Assembly: GCA_030597435.1 (NCBI GenBank)
Contig: JAUVRV010000057.1
Span: 1 to 10,369 of the forward strand
Direction: 5' to 3'
From: Gemmatimonadales bacterium
GTDB lineage: Bacteria; Gemmatimonadota; Gemmatimonadetes; Gemmatimonadales; GWC2-71-9
DNA length: 10,369 nt
Shown here: positions 1-5,726 of the stretch, piece after piece
Position numbering within the stretch: position 1 is the first letter of the stretch
How the letters are laid out: every line of letters begins with the position of its first letter
Made by a program: the position numbers and the translations under genes
Notes under the pieces: model-generated
What the model was told of the DNA's origin: nothing
Databases searched by the model: none
Seen by the model: the letters and a program-made list of their open reading frames with translations, nothing else

Positions 1-61
1 CGACCAATAGGGGACGTGCAGGGTATTTGGGATCGCACTGACACCCGAGGAGGTGGCGCTG

Positions 62-1273
62 GTGGAAGGTGTCTCGGACTACGTGATGTTGCTCGGAGTA
101 CCTTCTTATCCGGACCTCGTGAGTTACAACGCACGAGCACCGCGTGACAGTGTTGTCGGTGATACGTTGATCGCAGCTGCTCGTGAGACGCTGGAGTTGG
201 GGCAGCAGTTTGGCGAAGTAGACATGGGCTTCGGGATAGGAAGTGTGCGTTACTTCGTCAGGCCTTTGGCGACGGGAAGCCAACCGTGGGCGGCTGTTGT
301 CTCCAGCGTCCCCATGTCCGAAGTCGGAATGCACTTGCAGCGCCTGGTGTCGATGCTGCTGCTCATTGCGCCGTTGATCATCCTTGCGTCGACCGTAATT
401 GCATATGTGCGCGCCGGTCGCACACTTCAACCGGTCGACAACATCGTCGACGAGGTCGAGGCGATCACCGATGGTCGAACACTACATCGTCGACTGGCAA
501 CCCCAACCAAAAAGGACGAGCTGACACGCCTCATCACTACGCTGAATGCCATGCTCGCCCGGCTCGAGACCAGCTTCCGCACACTGCGCCGGTTCACCGC
601 CGATGCAAGCCATGAGCTGAAGACACCACTCACCGTTTTGCGGTCGGGCATCGAGCGCGCAATCACTCATCCGGAAGTCAGGCCGGAGGTGCTCGAGGTA
701 CTCGAGGATACTCTACTAGAGGTGAAGCGGATGACGGAGTTGGTCGACTCGCTGCTGACGTTGGCGCGAGCCGATGAAGGACGGGCACCGCTGCATGTGG
801 AGCAGGTAGATCTGCGCGATCTGATGAACGAGACCGCCGAGACGGCCGGCATACTCGGTGGGCAGGCTTCAGTCACTGTCACAGTGGCGGCACCCAGGCG
901 ATCGAGAATGCTGTCAGTCGACCGGAGCCGGATTCGCCAACTGCTGATGAATCTGTTGACCAATGCAATCAAGTACACACCAGTTGGCGGAAAGGTCACG
1001 TTCGACGCGACCATCCGAGGTGACGATGTCGTCTTCACGGTGAGTGATACGGGAGTCGGGATCGCGCCAGGTGAGCTGCCTCATGTATTCGATCGATTCT
1101 GGCGGGCAGACCCCGCCAGGAGCCGCACGGGGCAACGCTCGGGTGCCGGGCTCGGTCTGGCAATCAGCAAGTGGATTGCTGAAGCTCATGGCGGGTCGAT
1201 CCAGGTCAACAGCCGACCCGGCAAGGGAACGACAATGATCGTCACCCTCCCCATCAGCGGGGAAAACGAGTAA
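62..1273 (+). CDS. Sensor histidine kinase, HAMP-HisKA-HATPase, N-terminus apparently shortened
   Basis: Membrane sensor kinase that would autophosphorylate on His and pass phosphate to a response regulator, not in this window. Numbered from GTG 62: residues 1-95 resemble the end of a periplasmic sensor domain; 96-116 are a membrane helix; a HAMP-like linker follows to about 170; the H-box SHELKTP has H184; the N-box has N301; G1 is DTGVGI from D329; G2 is GAGLGL from G361. All catalytic boxes are intact. GTG 62 was chosen because GAGGAGGT (47-54) lies 7 nt upstream; GTG 53 is in the same frame but too close to that site. The frame is open back to TAG at 8-10. Kinases of this QseC/CusS-like shape normally have a first membrane helix before the periplasmic domain; here it is absent, so the start is a true short form, a decayed or frameshifted gene, or an assembly error. 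The kinase assignment is secure; the ligand is unknown. Confidence 0.88.
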   Translation: MEGVSDYVMLLGVPSYPDLVSYNARAPRDSVVGDTLIAAARETLELGQQFGEVDMGFGIGSVRYFVRPLATGSQPWAAVVSSVPMSEVGMHLQRLVSMLLLIAPLIILASTVIAYVRAGRTLQPVDNIVDEVEAITDGRTLHRRLATPTKKDELTRLITTLNAMLARLETSFRTLRRFTADASHELKTPLTVLRSGIERAITHPEVRPEVLEVLEDTLLEVKRMTELVDSLLTLARADEGRAPLHVEQVDLRDLMNETAETAGILGGQASVTVTVAAPRRSRMLSVDRSRIRQLLMNLLTNAIKYTPVGGKVTFDATIRGDDVVFTVSDTGVGIAPGELPHVFDRFWRADPARSRTGQRSGAGLGLAISKWIAEAHGGSIQVNSRPGKGTTMIVTLPISGENE

Positions 1274-1336
1274 CCCCACCAGCAGTGCGCCAAGCCGAAT
1301 CGCGTTCTCCATCCATCCCTCTTGCGAACCGTTTTC

Positions 1337-1370
1337 GGAGGTGTAGGTTACCGCCCGCGTACCACCCTCC
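1337..1370 (+). terminator. Weak hairpin downstream of the kinase gene
   Basis: GGAGG (1337-1341) pairs with CCTCC (1366-1370). The inner segment GGT-T-AC (1346-1351) can pair with GTACC (1359-1363) around a 7-nt loop, with bulges. The tract after it (ATTTGT) is only weakly T-rich. It lies 64 bp after the kinase stop and may end that transcript, but the bulges and poor T-run make this uncertain. Confidence 0.28.
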
Positions 1371-1379
1371 ATTTGTGAG

Positions 1380-1412
1380 GTACGTCACATTTTTGTCATC
1401 GTTTTGTAATGA
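1380..1412 (+). promoter_or_regulatory. Three 11-bp-spaced half-sites, OmpR/PhoB-type operator candidate
   Basis: GTCA at 1384-1387, GTCA at 1395-1398 and GTAA at 1406-1409 recur exactly every 11 bp. The last two units, TTTTGTCATCG (1391-1401) and TTTTGTAATGA (1402-1412), share 8 of 11 positions. Tandem 11-bp direct repeats with a conserved 7-bp core are the known layout for PhoB/OmpR-family winged-helix regulators (PhoB core CTGTCAT; here TTGTCAT and TTGTAAT). The site is 75-107 bp upstream of the first tonB start. A TAGAAT at 1454-1459 could be the -10, without a recognisable -35. The distance to that -10 is longer than in a classical Pho promoter, so the target promoter is not settled. Confidence 0.42.
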
Positions 1413-1486
1413 TTTGCCCACGCTGCTGCCAGTCTTGCGCGGGAACCGTGGGGTAGAATTAGTACAAACACTGTCGGAGGCGAGTC

Positions 1487-2185
1487 ATGTTTGACAACCT
1501 CATGGAGTCAAATCCATCAAAACAGGGTCGGCTAGCGCGCTTCTTTTCTGGCTCGAGTGTGTCGGTAGTATTGCACACCGGGTTTATCTACTTCGCGATA
1601 ACCATGACCATGGGTACTCTGGAAGAGGAGCAGGAAATGGTGGTCGATACGACCATGATCTTCATTCAGGAAACGCCTGAAGAGGACGAGCCACCTCCGC
1701 CCGAGGTGCTCGATCTGCCACCACCGAAGGGATTCCGGACCCTATCAGCACCCATCAACATCCCGACCGGTATCCCACCGATCGACTTGAGTCAGCAGTT
1801 CGACCCGCGTGACTTCAGTGGCATCGGTGTGGAAGAAGGCGTTTTCGAGGGAGTTGAAGAGGGACCGATCGACCTGGCTCAGGTCTTCACCGAGGCAGTG
1901 GTCGATGAACCACCTGAGCGGATTTCCAGTCCACCGCTCGAGTATCCTCGCATGATGCAACAGGCGGGCATCGAAGGATCGGTCGTGTTGCAAGGCGTAG
2001 TGGACACGACGGGTCGTATCGAACGGAACTCGATCGTGGTCATCAGCTCCACGAACCGTGCGTTCGAGGGACCTGCGAAACAGCTGCTCCAGCGGAGTCT
2101 GTTCCGACCAGGACGGGTTCGCGGGCAGGCGGTGAGAGTGCTCATCCAGCTGCCGATCCAATTCACGCTCATTGGTGGCGAGTGA
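1487..2185 (+). CDS. tonB: TonB-family energy transducer (first copy)
   Basis: Inner-membrane protein that would span the periplasm and pass energy from ExbB/ExbD to outer-membrane TonB-dependent receptors. It has a short basic cytoplasmic tail (1-20) and a single membrane helix at about 23-43. The helix carries S26-V-V-L-H30, matching the SxxxH motif by which TonB contacts ExbB/ExbD. An acidic Pro-rich stretch follows (about 64-80, EEDEPPPP), then a low-complexity periplasmic linker. The C-terminal TonB domain runs from about 150 to 230: YPRMMQQAGIEGSVVLQ, a DTTGRI turn, and the RSLFRPG motif that corresponds to the family's W/F-x-P segment. At 232 residues it is a normal size. The start is fixed by GGAGG (1476-1480), 6 nt before ATG. 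The genes downstream are its expected partners. Family assignment is secure; which receptors it serves cannot be seen. Confidence 0.93.
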   Translation: MFDNLMESNPSKQGRLARFFSGSSVSVVLHTGFIYFAITMTMGTLEEEQEMVVDTTMIFIQETPEEDEPPPPEVLDLPPPKGFRTLSAPINIPTGIPPIDLSQQFDPRDFSGIGVEEGVFEGVEEGPIDLAQVFTEAVVDEPPERISSPPLEYPRMMQQAGIEGSVVLQGVVDTTGRIERNSIVVISSTNRAFEGPAKQLLQRSLFRPGRVRGQAVRVLIQLPIQFTLIGGE

Positions 2186-2193
2186 TCCAGCAG

Positions 2194-2221
2194 TTGACTG
2201 ACTATAGATGAGAGTTATCGA
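2194..2221 (+). promoter_or_regulatory. Possible weak promoter ahead of exbB
   Basis: TTGACT (2194-2199) is a good -35 match. TATCGA (2216-2221), 16 bp later, is a poor -10. It lies in the 66-bp gap between tonB and exbB and could give exbB-exbD extra transcription independent of tonB. Evidence is a consensus match only. Confidence 0.25.
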
Positions 2222-2251
2222 TCTAAACCCATGACGGAGGCGTGTTAGGTA

Positions 2252-2986
2252 ATGTCATTACTTGCACTTTGGAACGACGCCGGTTTGTTCGCCCGGTTCA
2301 TCATCATGCTACTGTTGGTCATGTCTGTCCTGTCACTGTCCGTATCTGCTGCAAAATGGTGGCGCTTCCGTCGCAGTCGTAAGGCGACGCGCCGGTTTGC
2401 ACCGGAGTTCGCCCGTTTCCTCCAGGAAGAGGAGCTGGATGCGGCGATCGAGTTGGCAGAATCTGAGAAGACATCACACGTCGCCCGAGTTCTCGGTGGG
2501 GCATTGGCTGAAGTGAAGCCGCTGATCCGTGATCGTGCGACCATCACGGCTGCGGATATCAACTCGGCCGAGCGCGCAATCGAGCGTCAGAGCCTGATTC
2601 TGTTGTCGGAACTCAAGAAGGGCATGGCCATCCTGGGGACGGTCGGTGCAACGGCACCGTTTGTAGGTCTGCTGGGAACCACGATGGGTGTGGTGACCTC
2701 GTTCACCGGCATGGCGTTGACCGGCTCCGGCGGACTGGCAGCGATTTCCGCTGGTATTGCGGAGGCGCTGATTACGACTGCGTTTGGTCTCGGTGTGGCT
2801 ATTCCGGCGGTGTGGTTATACAACTACTTCACGGCCCGGATCGAGAACATCACGGTTGAGATGACTTATACGTCGGCAGAGCTGGTTGACTTCCTGATCA
2901 AGAGCGTCGGCAGTGAGTTCGGTCGCTCGATCTTCACCAAGGAGTTCAAGGCTCAGCAGGCCGCATCAACCGAGCCCACTACTTGA
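2252..2986 (+). CDS. exbB: ExbB/TolQ/MotA-family proton channel
   Basis: Pentamer-forming inner-membrane subunit that, with ExbD, uses proton flow to drive TonB. Three hydrophobic helices are visible at about 12-34, 125-152 and 168-192, with a large charged cytoplasmic region between the first two, as in ExbB. The core motif GATAPFVGLLGTTMGVVTSF (132-151) and EALITTAFGLGVAIPA (171-186) are diagnostic. T143, E171 and T176 sit where E. coli ExbB has T148, E176 and T181, with the same 33-residue spacing between the threonines. Length (244) is normal. ATG 2252 is preceded by GGAGG at 2236-2240, an 11-nt gap that is slightly long. TolQ is the alternative, but the adjacent TonB and ExbD genes favour ExbB. 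It sits in the middle of the tonB-exbB-exbD-exbD run, same strand. Confidence 0.95.
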   Translation: MSLLALWNDAGLFARFIIMLLLVMSVLSLSVSAAKWWRFRRSRKATRRFAPEFARFLQEEELDAAIELAESEKTSHVARVLGGALAEVKPLIRDRATITAADINSAERAIERQSLILLSELKKGMAILGTVGATAPFVGLLGTTMGVVTSFTGMALTGSGGLAAISAGIAEALITTAFGLGVAIPAVWLYNYFTARIENITVEMTYTSAELVDFLIKSVGSEFGRSIFTKEFKAQQAASTEPTT

Positions 2987-3023
2987 CGGTCGCAGACCAG
3001 GCCACATAAGGAGAGCTGGTCAT

Positions 3024-3488
3024 ATGAAATTAAGCTTAAAGACCAACGTAAAGGCCGAACCCAACGTCGTTCCGATGATCGATGTCATGTTGGTGTTGCT
3101 CATCATCTTCATGATCGTGACGCCGATCATCTCCGCCGGTTTCCAGGCAACGATGCCCTATGCCAAGCAGATCGAAAGTCGGCCGGAAGAAGATGGTGAT
3201 ATCATCCTCGGTATCGATACCAGAGGGCAATACTACCTCGATCCCGGCACCAAGAAGATCGGGATTGTTCCTGAGGGAGCGCTCGAAGGCATGTTGCGGG
3301 CCATCTATGACGCCCGTACCAAGGACAAGATTCTGTATCTCCGGGCACACAACGATCTAGAATACGGGACGATCCAGGATGCGGTAGAGATCTGCCGCAC
3401 GGCGGGTGTGCGTGTACTTGCGACAATCGCCGAGGAGAGACGAGTCGCGGTTGGGCAAGCCCGCGCAGCCAGAGAAGGGGGGGATTGA
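3024..3488 (+). CDS. exbD: ExbD/TolR-family biopolymer transport protein (first copy)
   Basis: Single-span subunit that sits in the ExbB pore; its membrane Asp carries protons. A short cytoplasmic N-terminus is followed by VPMIDVMLVLLIIFM (16-30), with D20 equivalent to E. coli ExbD D25. The periplasmic domain (about 45-154) contains the typical ILYLRAHNDLEYGTIQDAVE and AGVRVLATI elements. ATG 3024 was chosen over an in-frame ATG at 2913 because TAAGGAG (3007-3013) lies 10 nt upstream and because a start at 2913 would overlap the end of exbB. The result is 154 residues, normal for ExbD. Its last codons contain a run of seven G (3477-3483) that probably also serves as ribosome binding site for the next gene. 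Confidence 0.94.
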   Translation: MKLSLKTNVKAEPNVVPMIDVMLVLLIIFMIVTPIISAGFQATMPYAKQIESRPEEDGDIILGIDTRGQYYLDPGTKKIGIVPEGALEGMLRAIYDARTKDKILYLRAHNDLEYGTIQDAVEICRTAGVRVLATIAEERRVAVGQARAAREGGD

Positions 3489-3491
3489 GCC

Positions 3492-3923
3492 ATGCAAGTA
3501 AGCGATAGCAGCGGTGGAGTACTCAACGAGCCCAACGTCGTTCCGATGATAGACGTCCTGCTCGTGTTGCTCATCATCTTCATGATGCAGATACCCCTCC
3601 AGCGCAAAGCGATGGAAACACAGGTTCCTCCGGTGCAGCAAAGAGAACAAGAGGAGGAGGCTGGTGATAGCGACCAGATCGTGCTCGAGATGAGAGCCGA
3701 TGGCTCATTTGCCATCAACAACGAGACGGTCTCGGAAGCTGCCCTCGATGCGAGGCTGCATCAGATCTACGACAATCGACCGGCGAAGTTGATGTTCCTG
3801 AAGCCGGCAAGGAATCGTAAGTATCAAGAGATCATGCACGTCATGGATGTCGCACGCGGGGCCGGCGTTCAGGTCATTGGTCTGACGCCCAAGGAGGCTG
3901 ACGAAGTAGAAGCAGCACAATAA
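3492..3923 (+). CDS. exbD: ExbD/TolR-family biopolymer transport protein (second copy)
   Basis: Second ExbD paralogue, 143 residues, with the same layout: NVVPMIDVLLVLLIIFMM (15-32) with the proton-carrying D21, then a periplasmic domain (about 55-143) ending in VARGAGVQVIGLTPKEA. It carries a glutamate-rich stretch after the helix (QQREQEEEAGDSD, about 49-61) absent from the first copy. It begins 3 nt after the first exbD stop and in the same frame; AAGGGGGGG (3475-3483) is 8 nt upstream of its ATG. Two ExbD genes in tandem are common in several phyla, where hetero-assembly with ExbB is presumed. One TolR-like role for this copy cannot be excluded. The membrane-helix DNA is strikingly similar to that of the first copy. 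Confidence 0.93.
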   Translation: MQVSDSSGGVLNEPNVVPMIDVLLVLLIIFMMQIPLQRKAMETQVPPVQQREQEEEAGDSDQIVLEMRADGSFAINNETVSEAALDARLHQIYDNRPAKLMFLKPARNRKYQEIMHVMDVARGAGVQVIGLTPKEADEVEAAQ

Positions 3924-3952
3924 CCTGCACCCGTTTGTGGGGCTGTAGGATT

Positions 3953-3993
3953 AGCGGGCGTGGTAGCCGAAACCTGAGGCTTCCGCGCCCGTT
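3953..3993 (+). terminator. Strong imperfect inverted repeat after exbD, terminator or operator
   Basis: CGGGCG (3955-3960) pairs with CGCCCG (3986-3991). Pairing continues inward as T3961-G3985 (wobble), GG (3962-3963) with CC (3983-3984), one T-T mismatch, then AGCC (3965-3968) with GGCT (3978-3981), around a 9-nt loop. That is 13 of 14 positions paired, extending two further pairs outward. It is followed by only TTT, so it is at best a short-T-tract terminator for the upstream operon. Its right arm covers the place where the -35 of the next promoter would be, so an operator role is equally open. Confidence 0.5.
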
Positions 3994-3998
3994 TGGTG

Positions 3999-4004
3999 TA
4001 TTAT
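3999..4004 (+). promoter_or_regulatory. -10 element of a probable leaderless promoter
   Basis: TATTAT (3999-4004) is a strong -10 match, with TG immediately before it. It ends 7 nt before the ATG at 4012, so transcription would begin at or within a base or two of that ATG. No Shine-Dalgarno sequence exists at workable distance; AGGGA (4005-4009) is only 2 nt from the ATG. The -35 window (about 3975-3981) has no consensus match and lies inside the inverted repeat. Confidence 0.45.
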
Positions 4005-4011
4005 AGGGAAC

Positions 4012-4767
4012 ATGAGAGGACCGCCCCGCCCACCGAATCTCACCTTACCCCGATCGGACAAGCCGTTCTTCGGGGGCACGGCCGCGTCCGTGGTGCTGCA
4101 TGGTGTGCTCATCCTGCTGATTGTGATCGGCGAGCGGACCACCCACGAGTTGTTTCTGGCTGGGGGCGGCTCGGGGCCCGCAGGTGGTGGTGGCGGTGGT
4201 GGCGCCGAATTCATCAGGTATGTCGATATCCCCGCGTTTCGGACAGCGTCCGCGGCCGCCGCAGAGGTTCCCGAGGAACGCACAGTAGCGATCTCGATTC
4301 CTAAGCCAGTGCTACGGGAGATCCCCCAAGAAGCCCCTCGGATCGCGTTCGCCCGGCCGACAGAACACCTGACCGCGCCGGAGGTGGGTAGCGGTGCAGG
4401 CTCCGGTGGCGGCCCGGGCAGTGGCACTGGGACCGGCGGGGGTGTGGGGACCGGTCAGGGTACCGGTGTCGGGAGTGGGGAAGGGCCGGGTAGCGGAGGC
4501 GATGGGGGCAGCGGATTCGCGCCCCAGTCCCGTCAAATGCTGCTTCCGCCAGAAGCCCCGGAATCGATCAAGGGGACTGAGTACAGAGTCCGCTTCTGGA
4601 TCAACGAGTTTGGTAAGGTCACAAAGGTCGAAATCGAGCCCCGCATCGCCGATGGCAAGTACCGTAAGAAGTTCATGGAGAAGATGCGCCAGTTCACGTT
4701 CCACCCAGCCCGCAGGGCCGATGGGACGCCTGTGGCCGCGCATTATGATGTGCTAATAACACCCTAG
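4012..4767 (+). CDS. TonB-family energy transducer with Gly-rich linker (second copy)
   Basis: Predicted inner-membrane TonB-like arm of 251 residues. A short basic N-terminus precedes one membrane helix (about 22-42) with S26-V-V-L-H30, the SxxxH contact motif at exactly the same residue numbers as in the first TonB. A Gly stretch follows (51-64), then a charged region, then a second Gly/Ser/Thr tract (126-168, GSG, GTG and GGG units). The C-terminal domain (about 180-251) reads YRVRFWINEFGKVTKVEI ... FTFHPARRADGTPV, which matches the TonB/TolA C-terminal fold with its F-x-P element. The linker is Gly-rich where TonB proteins usually have Pro/Lys repeats. It lies 88 bp after exbD2 on the same strand, behind its own promoter. 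TolA-like function is the alternative; no TolB or Pal gene is nearby. Confidence 0.84.
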   Translation: MRGPPRPPNLTLPRSDKPFFGGTAASVVLHGVLILLIVIGERTTHELFLAGGGSGPAGGGGGGGAEFIRYVDIPAFRTASAAAAEVPEERTVAISIPKPVLREIPQEAPRIAFARPTEHLTAPEVGSGAGSGGGPGSGTGTGGGVGTGQGTGVGSGEGPGSGGDGGSGFAPQSRQMLLPPEAPESIKGTEYRVRFWINEFGKVTKVEIEPRIADGKYRKKFMEKMRQFTFHPARRADGTPVAAHYDVLITP

Positions 4768-4790
4768 CGTGAGCTGCAGTTGCTGGCAAT

Positions 4791-4813
4791 GCGGCCGCCT
4801 TTTCCCTGGCCGC
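4791..4813. terminator. Possible bidirectional hairpin between convergent genes
   Basis: GCGGCC (4791-4796) and GGCCGC (4808-4813) are perfect inverted copies around an 11-nt loop. They lie between the + strand TonB-like gene (stop 4767) and the - strand kinase gene (stop 4815). A terminator here would serve both transcripts, but neither side has a clear T-run, so only the hairpin is certain. Confidence 0.35.
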
Positions 4814-4814
4814 C

Positions 4815-5726
4815 TCACCTGATCAACCTAGCCGCCATAGCCAGCGCCCCAACAGCCGCATCAACCTCCACGTCAGCGATCGCAACTCGTGGTGTTGCCT
4901 CGTGAAGCCGGGCCACTAGTGAATGGCGCGTCGACGTGTCGGCCGTCAATAATCCGCCGCCCAGCGCTACCGGCACGGTCGAATCCGGCGGGAAGTGGCG
5001 CACGAGTGCGAGCACCAGGCTGGCCAAATCCTGGGCTGCCGAGTTCACTAAACGTGCGGCCACGATGTCACCCTGGCCGGCTGTGTGGTCTACCATGGCG
5101 GCCAGATCAATGACTGCACGCCGTTCGACCGACCGGGCCCAGCGGATGGTTTGATCTGCCGTTTCGGTGCCCGCTTCCTGAGCTAGGACCTCGGTCAGTT
5201 CCGTGGCTTGGCCCCGACCGTCGGATGCATGACCGATCGCTGCGAGCGCGGCGCGGGCCAGCGCATACCCGCTACCCTCGTCGCCGAATTGCCAGCCGAG
5301 ACCGCCCGTGCGCCACAGCTGGCCGTGCTGATCCCTGCCGTAGGCTATCGATCCCGATCCGGCGCACAGCGTGATGCCTGGGTCATCGCCGAAGGCACTC
5401 CGTAGAGCGATTTCCCCGTCTGTTGTCACGGCGACTGAGCATTCTGAACACAGGACAGCCTTGAACGCATATTCGGCGGCAGCGCGCACATCGGCATCAC
5501 CGGCACCGGCTGCCCCAACCACGACGGCTGCCACATCACCGTCCAACCGAGCTGACCTGAGCGCGGCTGTGATCGACTCCAAGATCGATTTGATTGAGTC
5601 ATCCAAGCCGTCTAGATCGAGGACCACACCAGGTCCCCGGAAACGGGCTGCCGGTTCGAGTGAAGCGTCGGCGACCACCACCTCCGTGTGAGCGGCTCCC
5701 GCGTCTACACCCACCAGTACACTCAT
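4815..5726 (-). CDS. BadF/BadG-family kinase, probable N-acetylglucosamine / N-acetylmuramate kinase
   Basis: ASKHA-fold sugar kinase of 303 residues, expected to phosphorylate an imported amino sugar with ATP in the cytoplasm. Motifs: VGVDAGAAHTEV (5-16), the N-terminal phosphate loop; LCAGSGSIAYGR (120-131), the second phosphate site; GLGWQFGDEGSGYALARAAL (142-161), the family's GDEGSG signature; VALGGGLL (253-260), adenosine binding; and DAAVGALAMA (289-298) at the end. Human NAGK and the clostridial MurNAc/GlcNAc kinase MurK belong to this family. The start at 5726 was chosen over an in-frame ATG at 5753 because it overlaps the symporter stop as ATGA, implying translational coupling. The first loop is unusual, DAGAAHT where the family usually has DGGGTKT; the Thr is kept. 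Family is secure; GlcNAc/MurNAc specificity is inferred from the upstream nagZ. Confidence 0.87.
   Translation of the reverse strand: MSVLVGVDAGAAHTEVVVADASLEPAARFRGPGVVLDLDGLDDSIKSILESITAALRSARLDGDVAAVVVGAAGAGDADVRAAAEYAFKAVLCSECSVAVTTDGEIALRSAFGDDPGITLCAGSGSIAYGRDQHGQLWRTGGLGWQFGDEGSGYALARAALAAIGHASDGRGQATELTEVLAQEAGTETADQTIRWARSVERRAVIDLAAMVDHTAGQGDIVAARLVNSAAQDLASLVLALVRHFPPDSTVPVALGGGLLTADTSTRHSLVARLHEATPRVAIADVEVDAAVGALAMAARLIR

Noticed and set aside
914..1372. Minus-strand ORF of 152 codons opposite the kinase
   Set aside because: Shadow of the histidine kinase ATPase domain; no motifs of its own.
1285..1494. Small plus-strand ORF of 69 codons in the gap before tonB
   Set aside because: No ribosome site, runs through the hairpin, the operator candidate and into tonB, and has no coding-like composition.
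2913..3023. N-terminal extension of the first ExbD from ATG 2913
   Set aside because: It would overlap exbB in another frame; the peptide is Arg/Ser/Pro-rich and unlike ExbD; ATG 3024 has a ribosome site.
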